A stretch of 64,000 nt of DNA from an uncultured Selenomonadales bacterium (GTDB lineage Bacteria > Bacillota > Clostridia > Christensenellales > QALW01): NCBI GenBank assembly GCA_905200615.1, contig CAJKLB010000008.1, positions 9,611 through 73,610 on the forward strand, given 5' to 3'. A model generated the notes under the pieces. That model searched no databases, had not been told where the DNA came from, and was given only the letters and a program-made list of their open reading frames with translations. Positions within the stretch are counted from its first letter, which is position 1. Every line of letters starts with the position of its first letter. Below are positions 51,751 through 62,073 of this stretch, piece by piece. The position numbers and the translations under genes were made by a program.

Positions 51751-52893
51751 ATGAAGATTGAAGAATTAAGAAAACAAATTGATGATATTGATTCCCAATT
51801 CGTTCGGCTTTTACGGGAAAGACTTCAGGTTGCGGCATCCGTCGCGGCGTATAAAAAAGAACGAGATCTTCCGGTATTGGATCGCTCGCGTGAGCGTGAA
51901 TTATTAAAGAAGGTAGCATCGGAAGCCGGTGCGGAGTATGAAGCTGAAACCAAAATCTTTTTTAATACGCTGCTGGGCTTGAGCCGTTCTTATCAAAGTA
52001 AGCTGCTGGGTGTGAAAAGCTCATATAGTGAAAAAATCAATGAGGCCATTAACAGCACCGAAAAGATTTTTCCCGAAACCGCCTTGGTTGCCTGTCAGGG
52101 AGTAGAGGGTTCGTATTCTCAGCAGGCTTGTGAAAAAATGTTCGCAGATCCCGGTTTTATGTTTTTAAACACATGGGATGGTGTCTTTCAGGCCGTAGAT
52201 AGCGGATTGTGCCGTTACGGTGTCCTTCCGCTTGAAAACAGTAACGCGGGATCGGTGAACAGAATTTATGATTTGCTGGCTATGTATAATTTCAGTATTG
52301 TACGAAGTACCAGGTTACAGATTAACCATAGTATCTTAACGAAAAAAGGCGTTAAGATAGAGGATATTAAAGAAATTTATTCCCATGAACAGGCAATTAA
52401 GCAGTGCAGCGAACTGCTGCAATCTATGAAGAATGTCAAAGTTCATATTTGCGATAATACGGCTATGGCGGCTAAAATGGTTGCGGAATCAGAAAGAAAG
52501 GATATCGCCGCGATCTCGTCTAAAATGTGCGCGGAGTTGTATAATCTTAACGTATTAAAAGAAGCGGTGCAAAACAGCGGCAATAATTATACACGGTTTA
52601 TTTGTATCAGTAAAAAACTTGAAATTTATCCGGGCGCCAACAAAACCAGTCTTATGATTGTAACCGCGCATAAACCCGGTTCCCTGTACAATGTACTGGC
52701 AAAATTTTATTGTTTGGGTATCAATATCATTAAGCTGGAGAGCCGTCCTATACCGGGTCGAGATTTTGATTTTATGTTTTATTTTGATATTGATGTTTCG
52801 GTATATTCTGAAAAATTTCAGATTTTATTATCTCAGCTGGAAAATGAAGCGGAACAGTTCCAGTATTTGGGCAGCTATACTGAGGTGATCTGA
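51751..52893 (+). CDS. pheA: Bifunctional chorismate mutase/prephenate dehydratase (P-protein)
   Basis: 380 aa. Residues 1-90 are an AroQ-type chorismate mutase (LRKQIDDIDSQFVRLLRERL). Residues about 110-290 are the dehydratase (VACQGVEGSYSQQACEKMF, LPLENSNAGSV, SHEQAIKQC and the catalytic NYTRFICI). The end is an ACT domain (TAHKPGSLYNVLAKFYCLGI, LESRP) for phenylalanine feedback. Turns chorismate into phenylpyruvate. Its stop overlaps the next gene's ATG. Confidence 0.96.
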   Translation: MKIEELRKQIDDIDSQFVRLLRERLQVAASVAAYKKERDLPVLDRSRERELLKKVASEAGAEYEAETKIFFNTLLGLSRSYQSKLLGVKSSYSEKINEAINSTEKIFPETALVACQGVEGSYSQQACEKMFADPGFMFLNTWDGVFQAVDSGLCRYGVLPLENSNAGSVNRIYDLLAMYNFSIVRSTRLQINHSILTKKGVKIEDIKEIYSHEQAIKQCSELLQSMKNVKVHICDNTAMAAKMVAESERKDIAAISSKMCAELYNLNVLKEAVQNSGNNYTRFICISKKLEIYPGANKTSLMIVTAHKPGSLYNVLAKFYCLGINIIKLESRPIPGRDFDFMFYFDIDVSVYSEKFQILLSQLENEAEQFQYLGSYTEVI

Positions 52894-54140
52894 TGGCGCC
52901 TATATACGGCCTTTTAGGAGAGAAACTTGGCCACAGTCTTTCTCCGCAGATTCATAAAAAGCTGTGCGGGTATACGTATCGTCTTTTCGAAATGCCGGAA
53001 AATGAAGTAAAAGCTTTTATTTCCGACCGCGGCTTCCGGGCTATCAATGTGACGATACCGTATAAAAAAACCGTTCTGCCGCTTTGCGATGTACTTTCTC
53101 CCCAGGCAGAACGTATCGGCAGTGTGAATACGATAAAAGCGGCTGATGACGGAAAATTGTATGGATATAATACCGATTATTTCGGATTCTCTTATTTATT
53201 GAAACGCATGGGAATCGTTCCGCAGGGGAAAAAGGCGGTTGTATTGGGCAGCGGCGGTTCCAGTGTGACCGTTCAGACTGTTTTAAAGGATTTGAACGTA
53301 GGTGAGCTCATTGTAGTTTCCCGAAGCGGTTCTGATAATTATCAAAACCTTTCTCGTCATTATGACGCGGAAATCATAATTAATACTACACCGGTAGGTA
53401 TGTTTCCTAAAAATTTAGAAACACCGATAGAACTTTTCCATTTTAAACGATGCGAGGCTGTAGTAGATATTATTTATAATCCGCTGCGTACTAAATTATT
53501 GTTGGATGCCGCTAAAATGGGAATCAAACACAGCAACGGATTACCGATGCTGGTAGCACAGGCAAAAGAAGCTGCGGAAATCTTTACCGGTACCCAGCTT
53601 GCGGATTCGGAAATTGAGCGCGTGATAAAACAGATGGAACAAGATGCTTCTAATATTGTACTAATCGGGATGCCCGGCTGCGGAAAAAGTACCGTTGCCG
53701 GAGAAATCGGCCGTCTTTTAGGACGGGAAGTTATTGATACCGATATGCTTTCTGTGCAAGAGGCAGAAAAAAGTATTCCGGAGATTTTTTCATCTGAGGG
53801 GGAAGCGTATTTTAGGGATATTGAAAGCCGGGTGGCAGAAAAGGCAGGTAAATGCTTAGGGCGTGTTATCGCTACCGGGGGCGGGATTATTAAGCGTGAA
53901 GAAAATTATAATTACCTAAAACAAAATGGTTTTATTGTTTTTTTAGAGCGTCCCATCGAGGAATTGGCAACAGACGGTCGGCCGCTTTCAACAGATATAG
54001 AAAAACTGCGCCTTATGTATCAGCAGCGGTATCCGCTATATTGTCGCTTTGCCGATAAAAAAATAGCCGTAGCCGAAAGCAGTGAACAAACAGCAGGTTT
54101 GATTATTAAATCTTTTGATGACTTTAGGAGAAAAAAATAA
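52893..54140 (+). CDS. aroE-aroK: Shikimate dehydrogenase/shikimate kinase fusion
   Basis: 415 aa. Residues 1-245 are AroE: LGEKLGHSLSPQIHK, INVTIPYKK with the catalytic Lys, GYNTDYFG with the Asp partner, and VLGSGGSSVTVQ as NADP loop. Residues about 253-415 are AroK: Walker A GMPGCGKST (259-267), VIDTD, FRDIESRV and ATGGGIIKRE. Both halves appear complete. The fusion would carry 3-dehydroshikimate to shikimate-3-phosphate on one chain. TGATG overlap with pheA, 0-base gap to the next gene. Confidence 0.94.
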   Translation: MAPIYGLLGEKLGHSLSPQIHKKLCGYTYRLFEMPENEVKAFISDRGFRAINVTIPYKKTVLPLCDVLSPQAERIGSVNTIKAADDGKLYGYNTDYFGFSYLLKRMGIVPQGKKAVVLGSGGSSVTVQTVLKDLNVGELIVVSRSGSDNYQNLSRHYDAEIIINTTPVGMFPKNLETPIELFHFKRCEAVVDIIYNPLRTKLLLDAAKMGIKHSNGLPMLVAQAKEAAEIFTGTQLADSEIERVIKQMEQDASNIVLIGMPGCGKSTVAGEIGRLLGREVIDTDMLSVQEAEKSIPEIFSSEGEAYFRDIESRVAEKAGKCLGRVIATGGGIIKREENYNYLKQNGFIVFLERPIEELATDGRPLSTDIEKLRLMYQQRYPLYCRFADKKIAVAESSEQTAGLIIKSFDDFRRKK

Positions 54141-54659
54141 ATGAGGAATATTAAAAAACTTGTATTAGCCGCGGTGTTTGCGGCGCTTGCCTGTGTCGCA
54201 ACTTTGGTAATTACCGTTACATTACCCGGTGGCGGATACTTTAATTTAGGAGATTGTATCGTTATTACGGCAGGTTGTTTATTGGGCCCTGTTTATGGCG
54301 CCGCCGCTGCGGGAATCGGTACTGCTTTGGCGGATATATTGGGCGGCTTTCCCATATACGCTCCGGCTACGCTGATTATTAAAGCCGGCATGGCTGTTAT
54401 TGGTTGGCTTTTATTTACAAAACTTAAAAAACGTTTTATAAAATCAGGAATTGCAGCGGCAGCTATCGCTTCGCTTTGTTCTGAAATTTTTATGATAGCA
54501 GGATATTTTATTTTTGAATGTTTCTTGTATGATATCAATGTAGCGATTATCGATATCGCCGGAAATGCGCTGCAGGGAATGGCAGGGCTTGTGACGGCTT
54601 CTCTGCTGATTTGGCTGTTCACACAAAATAAAACGCTTCACAGCTTTTTCTGTGAATAA
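54141..54659 (+). CDS. ECF transporter S component, substrate unknown (COG4720/PF07155-like)
   Basis: 172 aa with about five or six helices. The motif GGGYFNLGDCIVITAGCLLG PVYGAAAAGIGTALADILGG and YAPATLIIKAGMAVIG are typical of the PF07155-like S component group, whose members carry several vitamins or their precursors. The ATG follows the aroE-aroK stop immediately, so it is coupled to the aromatic operon. No ECF ATPase or T component is here. Substrate is not deducible; position only hints at an aromatic or pyridine compound. Confidence 0.85.
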   Translation: MRNIKKLVLAAVFAALACVATLVITVTLPGGGYFNLGDCIVITAGCLLGPVYGAAAAGIGTALADILGGFPIYAPATLIIKAGMAVIGWLLFTKLKKRFIKSGIAAAAIASLCSEIFMIAGYFIFECFLYDINVAIIDIAGNALQGMAGLVTASLLIWLFTQNKTLHSFFCE

Positions 54660-54674
54660 AAGAGGGGGGATAAC

Positions 54675-56612
54675 ATGATGAATTTTCTTCGTACAGTATG
54701 CGCGGTACCGGATGTACAGGTAGGTAACGTAGAATATAATTGTAAAAAAATTCTGGATGTACTCAGGCAAACAAAAGCAGATATTATAGCCTTCCCGGAG
54801 CTTTGTCTGACCGGATATACCTGCGGCGATCTCTTTTTTCAGGAGGCGTTACTGGGCCAAGCGACAGAGGCATTAAAAATACTTGCTCACAATGTAAAGG
54901 AAGAAAACGGCATGGTCATTGTCGGCTTGCCCGTGGAAATCGCAGGACAGCTTTATAATTGCGCGGCGGTGCTATGTTCCGGAAAAATCCTCGGTCTTGT
55001 TCCTAAAACTTTTTTACCGAATTATCATGAATTTTATGAAAAGCGTTGGTTTTCTTCTTCGGAAGAGCTTGAAATAAAAACAATTTCTTCTAAATTATTT
55101 GCTTTGGAAGAAAACTATGAAATTCCTGTGGGAAGAAAACTGCTTTTTTCCGGGGCGGAAAATGTAAAGATAGGTATCGAAATTTGTGAGGACCTTTGGG
55201 CGCCTCTGCCCCCAAGCACGTTCGCGGCTTTGAACGGCGCGGAAGTAATTGTAAATATTTCGGCCAGTAATGAAACAATTGCCAAGGCTTCTTATCGCAA
55301 GGAATTGATTCGCCAGCAATCGGCAAGACTGTTGTGTGCGTACCTCTATGCTTCAGCCGGATACAATGAATCCACAACCGATTTAGTTTTTTCCGGAAGC
55401 GCAATGATTGCGGAAAACGGTACCATAATAAAAGAAAATCAAAATTTTGTTGATAACGACTATACTCTTCATGCGGATATCGATATCGGCGCGTTAAAAG
55501 CCGACAGAAAAAAAATAAAAAGTTTTCAAGACGCTTCTTTTATATACGGTAAGCAGGAAAAATATGAAATAATTCGTTGCCTTGATAATGCCTCTGTTTC
55601 CGCAGGAGAGCTGCGTCAGGTAAAAAAACTTCCCTTTGTACCGGATGCGCGGAAGGATCGTCTGGAGCGCTGCAATCAGATTTTTCTTATGCAGGTAGCC
55701 GGTTTAAAAAAACGCCTGCAGATTACAGGATGTAAGCCGGTTATAGGCGTCAGCGGCGGGCTGGATTCTACGTTGGCGCTGCTGGTATCGGTAGAAGCCA
55801 TGCGTCAGCTCAGACGGCCGGTAAGCGATGTTTACGGTATTACTATGCCTTGCTTTGGCACCTCAGAGCGAACGTATAAAAATTCAATTCACTTAATGCA
55901 GACTCTCGGTATCAGTTGGCGGGAGATTGTTATTAAAGAAGCGGTTCAAACGCATTTCAGGGATATCGGTCATAATGATGAAATTCATGATTTAACATAT
56001 GAAAACAGCCAAGCGAGAGAACGGACACAGATCTTGATGGATTTTGCCGGACAAATAGGTGGGCTGGTAGTAGGAACGGGCGATTTAAGTGAGCTAGCCT
56101 TGGGATGGTGTACCTATAACGGAGACCATATGAGTATGTACGGTGTAAATGCCAGTATTCCCAAAACTTTGATTCGATGGATGATAGATAGTATTGCGGA
56201 ATATGATGTTTTTTCACAAAGTACTGAAATTCTAAAAGATATTATTGATACGCCGATTAGTCCGGAGTTGCTTCCACCGGATGAAAAAGGAACGATTTCG
56301 CAAAAAACCGAAGATCTGGTAGGACCTTATGCCCTTCATGATTTCTTTTTGTATTATATGCTTCGATATGGCTTTGAGCCGAAAAAAATATATTGGCTTG
56401 CCTGCCGCGCTTTTCAGGATGAATTTGATTCGGCGATAATCAAAAGATGGCTGATCACATTTTATAAACGCTTTTTCACGCAGCAGTTTAAACGCAGTTG
56501 CATGCCGGACGGTGTAAAGGTAGGTTCTATTTGTCTCTCCCCCCGGGGAGATTGGCGTATGCCCAGTGACGCCAGTGCCGCTTTATGGATAAAAAAAGCA
56601 GAAAGCTTATAA
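54675..56612 (+). CDS. nadE: Glutamine-dependent NAD+ synthetase
   Basis: 645 aa, ATG 54675 (or 54678) after GAGGGGGGA. Residues 1-290 are the nitrilase-type glutaminase: FPELCLTGYTCGDLFF (Glu), VPKTFLPNYHEFYEKRWF (Lys), IGIEICEDLWAP (Cys). Residues about 330-645 are the synthetase: PP-loop GVSGGLDSTLALL, GTGDLSELALGWCTYNGDHM. Amidates nicotinate adenine dinucleotide, the final NAD step. Last gene of the plus-strand aromatic run. Confidence 0.95.
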   Translation: MMNFLRTVCAVPDVQVGNVEYNCKKILDVLRQTKADIIAFPELCLTGYTCGDLFFQEALLGQATEALKILAHNVKEENGMVIVGLPVEIAGQLYNCAAVLCSGKILGLVPKTFLPNYHEFYEKRWFSSSEELEIKTISSKLFALEENYEIPVGRKLLFSGAENVKIGIEICEDLWAPLPPSTFAALNGAEVIVNISASNETIAKASYRKELIRQQSARLLCAYLYASAGYNESTTDLVFSGSAMIAENGTIIKENQNFVDNDYTLHADIDIGALKADRKKIKSFQDASFIYGKQEKYEIIRCLDNASVSAGELRQVKKLPFVPDARKDRLERCNQIFLMQVAGLKKRLQITGCKPVIGVSGGLDSTLALLVSVEAMRQLRRPVSDVYGITMPCFGTSERTYKNSIHLMQTLGISWREIVIKEAVQTHFRDIGHNDEIHDLTYENSQARERTQILMDFAGQIGGLVVGTGDLSELALGWCTYNGDHMSMYGVNASIPKTLIRWMIDSIAEYDVFSQSTEILKDIIDTPISPELLPPDEKGTISQKTEDLVGPYALHDFFLYYMLRYGFEPKKIYWLACRAFQDEFDSAIIKRWLITFYKRFFTQQFKRSCMPDGVKVGSICLSPRGDWRMPSDASAALWIKKAESL

Positions 56613-56640
56613 AAATTCAGTATATCGTGCTTATAAATTG

Positions 56641-58072
<1,432 letters not shown>

Positions 58073-58089
58073 TTTCCTGAAAGAAATAT

Positions 58090-58124
58090 AAGAACCTCAT
58101 TTTTAAAAATGGGGTTCTTTTTTT
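58090..58124 (+). terminator. Terminator of gdhA
   Basis: AAGAACCTCATTTTT pairs with AAAAATGGGGTTCTT with one G-T pair, followed by TTTT. Confidence 0.9.
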
Positions 58125-58195
58125 GTCAATACAAAAGAGAAAAATAAAATGTTCAGAAAGATATTCTGTGAATATTTCCGGCAAAGAACAGAATA

Positions 58196-58999
58196 TCATT
58201 TATATTTTGAAGGGAGCGTACCTGTAATATCGAAAAACACTTTTGAAAAATAAGAAGGATTTTCAAAACCGATCAACTGGGCAATTTGCTTAATTGTATA
58301 GTTTTTCTCCGAAAGCAATATCTTAGCCAATTCACAGCGCTGAATATTCACATATTGCATAGGCGAAAATCCGGTAACACTTTTAAATTTACGTAAAAAA
58401 TGATATTTGCTGATTCCCGCGGCGTCAGCAATGGTATCTAAAGTCAGATTCTTTGCTAAATTTGCTTTTATATAAAGCAATGCGGTTTTAATAGGATCAT
58501 TTTTCTTCTGTGTGCTGTATTCAGCCGGAATTTTTTTCGCGTATTGATGATACAGCGCGCATAAAAGTGGAAGCAGAGCAGCGTTAATATCAATTAGCAA
58601 GGGAGAGGTCTTATCCATAATATCGCAAATACGGTCAAAAAGAATTAAGATTTCCCGGTTATGAACGTAATTTTCAAACAGAAGCTTATTGGTATCAAGG
58701 CCGTTATAAAAAGCAAATTCTCTGTCGATAATCAGACAATCATATTGAATGAAGCTACTGCTGATAATTGCGTGCAGCATATTGGCATTGATGATAAAAA
58801 TATCATCTTTTTTTATATCAAACAGCGTTTTACCGCATAATACAGCGCCTGTACCTTGGGCCACACGCAGAATTTCAATATTCTCATGCCAATTTATATA
58901 TTTAAGCTCTTTTGAATTGCAGCGCATATTGCGATGAAAAATGATAGGAATTTGTTGCATTTGCCGGGTATGGTCTTCGAAAGTAATGGATGTATTCAT
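58196..58999 (-). CDS. AraC-family transcriptional regulator
   Basis: 267 aa. An N-terminal cupin-like sensor (residues about 15-120, HENIEILRVAQGTGAVLCG) and two C-terminal helix-turn-helices (TLDTIADAAGISKYHFLRKFK, KQIAQLIGFENPSYFSKVFF) followed by GTLPSKYK. This layout is that of sugar-responsive AraC regulators. ATG 58999 with GAGGAG. It is divergent from the PIG-L deacetylase gene with shared promoter DNA, which suggests that gene is a target. Confidence 0.93.
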   Translation of the reverse strand: MNTSITFEDHTRQMQQIPIIFHRNMRCNSKELKYINWHENIEILRVAQGTGAVLCGKTLFDIKKDDIFIINANMLHAIISSSFIQYDCLIIDREFAFYNGLDTNKLLFENYVHNREILILFDRICDIMDKTSPLLIDINAALLPLLCALYHQYAKKIPAEYSTQKKNDPIKTALLYIKANLAKNLTLDTIADAAGISKYHFLRKFKSVTGFSPMQYVNIQRCELAKILLSEKNYTIKQIAQLIGFENPSYFSKVFFDITGTLPSKYK

Positions 59000-59045
59000 T
59001 GAAACTCCTCTTTTTTCTATTCTTTTTTTATCTTATCCTAATTTT

Positions 59046-59079
59046 TATTATTGTCAAGAACAAAGTAATGGATTATAAT
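59046..59079. promoter_or_regulatory. Overlapping divergent promoters of araC-type gene and PIG-L gene
   Basis: Plus strand: TTGTCA (59051-59056), 17 bases, TATAAT (59074-59079) toward the deacetylase. Minus strand: TTGACA (59052-59057) toward the regulator; a -10 like TAAGAT lies beyond a 16-base spacer, near 59030-59035. The two -35 boxes share five bases, so polymerase at one would exclude the other. Confidence 0.6.
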
Positions 59080-59109
59080 AAAACATCATAAGAAGGAGGC
59101 GGATGTTTA

Positions 59110-59928
59110 ATGATTTTTATTCCTGACGGAGAGGAAAAAGAAAAAGCGCTTGCGCGGACTACACATATGACTGTTGCCGCGCATCAGGATGATATTGAAT
59201 TAACGTCACTCGGGGTTATCGGTGAGTGCAGAGAAAAAGAAAATCATTTTTTTACCGGGGTTGTAGTTACTGATGGTTCTTCCAGTCCCCGAACAGGAGA
59301 ATATGCCAAGGTAACCAATGAAGAAATGATCATGCTTCGCGCGCAGGAACAAATGAACGCGGCAAAAATCGGGAATTATAACGCGCTGGTAATGATGGGA
59401 TATACCTCTGCACAAATAAAGGACAGAGAAAATCTTTCACCGCAGCAATCTTTAGCTGCTTTGATTCAGCAATGCCGGCCAGAGATGATTTTTACCCATA
59501 ATCCGGCAGATCGACACGATACGCATGTTGCGGTTATGCGGTGCACTGTTGATGCCATTCGTAGTTTGCCCAAGGAATTCAGGCCCAAGCGTCTTATTGG
59601 CTGTGAAGTATGGCGTTCTCTTGATTGGCTGCCGGATCAAAAAAAGATTTTGATGGATACCGGACGATATATACATTTAGCCGGAGATCTTTTGGGGGTA
59701 TTTAAAAGCCAGATTGCCGGCGGAAAAAAATATGATGCTGCTTTTGTGGGCCGTCAGTGTTCCAATGCTACTTTTGCGCAAAGCCATTCCTGTGATGAAT
59801 ATGAATACGCTTCTGTCGCGTTAGATATGACACGTTTGATTGAAGATGATACGCTTTTGATTGAGAATTTTGTAAAAGAACTAATTGAAGAATTTAAAAC
59901 AGAGGTTACAGCGCGAGTTTTACAGTGA
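59110..59928 (+). CDS. PIG-L family deacetylase
   Basis: 272 aa, ATG 59110 with AAGGAGG. The zinc site motif AAHQDDIELTS (family AHPDDE) and the distal His in HDTHVAV are present; VVVTDGSSSPRTG is the usual next strand. PIG-L/LmbE enzymes remove acetyl groups from GlcNAc-linked substrates, such as those in mycothiol, bacillithiol or glycan pathways. Substrate unknown; context suggests glycan use. Divergent AraC gene is a likely regulator. Confidence 0.9.
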   Translation: MIFIPDGEEKEKALARTTHMTVAAHQDDIELTSLGVIGECREKENHFFTGVVVTDGSSSPRTGEYAKVTNEEMIMLRAQEQMNAAKIGNYNALVMMGYTSAQIKDRENLSPQQSLAALIQQCRPEMIFTHNPADRHDTHVAVMRCTVDAIRSLPKEFRPKRLIGCEVWRSLDWLPDQKKILMDTGRYIHLAGDLLGVFKSQIAGGKKYDAAFVGRQCSNATFAQSHSCDEYEYASVALDMTRLIEDDTLLIENFVKELIEEFKTEVTARVLQ

Positions 59929-60062
59929 TGAAGTAAGAAAGCAACTGTAAAGTTTTTATTGGGATTGGAATCGAATTTTAACGCGGATTTTACATTCCGC
60001 AGATTTCACCGTTTTGTGAAGAAAAAACGAAGACTCCGACTTTTGCCGCAGTCTCCGCTTTG

Positions 60063-60090
60063 AAAGGGCTTTTTTTACAGCCCTTTTTTA
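60063..60090. terminator. Bidirectional terminator between the deacetylase and lipoprotein genes
   Basis: AAAGGGCT (60063-60070)/AGCCCTTT (60079-60086) with T- and A-tracts on both sides; it lies between convergent genes and reaches the 3' end of the minus-strand gene. Confidence 0.8.
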
Positions 60091-61935
60091 TTTGTTTTTA
60101 GTTACTAACAGTACCATGTCATCAGCAACGGGTTTTTGAGGAATATCATAAGTTCCGTCAGCAGCAGGGGGAATGCTTTCACTGATTACGGTATATTCAT
60201 TCGTGCGGGGATCAAACCATTTGGCGGTATAAGACGCCGCAGGATCCATTTTCCCTAAAAGGCCGGCAGAGTCAGTGGATTTATTATAAAGGTACACCAC
60301 ATAAGTATTATTTTCGTCATGAGCGGCGGCATAATAACCGGTTTTTGATTCGCTTTTGATGAAATATTCATTATTATCAAAATCGGGTACCAATTTCCAC
60401 CATTCAAGACTTGTAAAAAAATCGCGCAGATACGTCATCTGATCGCCGATCGGCATTTTCATCATTTGACCCCATGTGGTTTTTTTATCTTCCACGGTAA
60501 CCGTATCAATACCGTCAAAAGCGGGTTCATTCATCGTATAAGTAGATTTATAGCACCACATATCCGCACCGCCGTAGCCGTAACCATACATACCGGAAAG
60601 ATAAGAAATCCATCCGCTGACTCGGGCACCGAAATTTTTTGTATAAAGATGATCGTAACGGGACTCATAGTTAATAATAACTTTGCCTTCACCGAAATCC
60701 CAATAATTTTGAGGAATTGCGAAATTATACTGCTGATCTACTGTAGGCCGCCATTGTACACCCCACCAAGTATGCTCTTCCATGCCAAAGAAAACAGAAC
60801 GTTTTGTTGTGCCTGTAATTTGTGTTTTTGAAGGATCATAGGTACCATATCCGCCATCCACACCGCGTACAGGCGTATTTCCCACGGCACCGATTGTGGC
60901 AGCGTTCATTTGATGTGCGGTAATCGGATGCTTATAGGGATCTAACTCGTAAATAATTTTACACATATTTTGATACACCGGATATATATCGCCTAAAGAG
61001 CTGAAATTGGGAGCATCGTCAACTTCCTGCCCTAAAGTCCACAGTACCGGATAGGCGGCATAACGAGCGACCCAATATCTTGTTACATGGTAGAGGAAAT
61101 CTTCATCAAAGAAATCTTCTGTTATATTACTTGGAAAAAGTAATTCAGCATTAGCATGAACCAAGCCGGCATCGGCAATATATTTAAAATATTGATCGCA
61201 TCGTTCAAAACCTTTGATATCGGCACGGGTAATACCATTAGTAGCGTCAAACCCGGCGCCAATAGGTTCACTTTGATATACCGTAAATTTTTGTTCTACT
61301 CGTTTATCTACAATATATTTAAAGTGAGAATCTGTATCAATTCCGTCTGCATTAGGCCCTGCTTCATCAAATTCTTCCTGCAGCATCGCCCAATGAGTGT
61401 CTCCCAAATAAAAGAATGGGGTACCGTCGTTATACAAAAAATAACGGGTATCTTTCTCGGTTTTTAAAAATCCACGCTTGTAGATTTCCAGATCTCCTTT
61501 GTAGGAGTTGCATGCGAGCGTACCGGTCTTTCCCGCAAGACCGACATCTTCACCTTTAGTAGAAACCGTATAATCCCAGATTCCGCATTCGGTAGGAGCA
61601 AACCGTACAATCCATTCTTCACCGCCGTTCCAGAAAGCAGGCATTTTCAGTGTAGTAGAGGTAGAGCGATTGGTAAATGTTACATCTACCTCCGCCTGCT
61701 CAACTTTTGTAATACGCTCCGTTGCCTCAAAAGGAATGTCAACGGCGATCCATTGTTCTGTTACATAATCCGTTTTTTCCGTAATATCCGCCGGCGGTGG
61801 GGTTGGGGCAGGAGTAGACGTTACTTCAGTTGTCGGCGTATCATCTGAGCCTGTATTATGGTTACAGCCGAAAGAGAAAAACGCACAAGTCCCCAGTAAT
61901 GAAAAAGCGAGAATTCTTTTCCATGTTGAATTCAT
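60088..61935 (-). CDS. DUF5060/DUF4038 lipoprotein, apiosidase-like glycosidase (paralogue A)
   Basis: 615 aa, ATG 61935 with GGAGG. Signal peptide with lipobox-like FSFGC at about residue 24 anchors it to the membrane surface, followed by a Thr/Pro-rich linker. Residues about 60-145 are a DUF5060-type beta domain (RSTSTTLKMPAFWNGGEEWIVRF). Residues about 165-520 are a DUF4038 TIM barrel, as in GH140 apiosidases (FFYLGDTHWAMLQEE, LGQEVDD, INYESRYDHLY). A C-terminal beta domain ends in VLLVTKNK. Probably a glycosidase of unknown specificity; the Glu in GQEVDD and in NYESR are candidate acids. Confidence 0.8.
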   Translation of the reverse strand: MNSTWKRILAFSLLGTCAFFSFGCNHNTGSDDTPTTEVTSTPAPTPPPADITEKTDYVTEQWIAVDIPFEATERITKVEQAEVDVTFTNRSTSTTLKMPAFWNGGEEWIVRFAPTECGIWDYTVSTKGEDVGLAGKTGTLACNSYKGDLEIYKRGFLKTEKDTRYFLYNDGTPFFYLGDTHWAMLQEEFDEAGPNADGIDTDSHFKYIVDKRVEQKFTVYQSEPIGAGFDATNGITRADIKGFERCDQYFKYIADAGLVHANAELLFPSNITEDFFDEDFLYHVTRYWVARYAAYPVLWTLGQEVDDAPNFSSLGDIYPVYQNMCKIIYELDPYKHPITAHQMNAATIGAVGNTPVRGVDGGYGTYDPSKTQITGTTKRSVFFGMEEHTWWGVQWRPTVDQQYNFAIPQNYWDFGEGKVIINYESRYDHLYTKNFGARVSGWISYLSGMYGYGYGGADMWCYKSTYTMNEPAFDGIDTVTVEDKKTTWGQMMKMPIGDQMTYLRDFFTSLEWWKLVPDFDNNEYFIKSESKTGYYAAAHDENNTYVVYLYNKSTDSAGLLGKMDPAASYTAKWFDPRTNEYTVISESIPPAADGTYDIPQKPVADDMVLLVTKNK

Positions 61936-62016
61936 TCTTATAATTCCTCCTTATAATTATTTATTTATTTTTATTATAACAAAAGAAAAGAGCAAAAAAC
62001 ATTGAAAATCTTGTTG

Positions 62017-62032
62017 TTTTTTTTTTTTTTTT
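62017..62032 (+). repeat. 16-base T homopolymer
   Basis: Uninterrupted T-run between the two lipoprotein genes; on the minus strand it is an A-run in the leader of paralogue A. Confidence 0.9.
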
Positions 62033-62073
62033 CGATAATTTGCATACTGAGGATTTTTTTCATCGCTTTTTCG

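Noticed and set aside
54141..54659. Niacin importer (NiaX-like) because nadE follows
   Set aside because: The motifs match the broader COG4720/PF07155-like S component group and no NiaR site or niacin riboswitch is visible, so naming a substrate would be guesswork.
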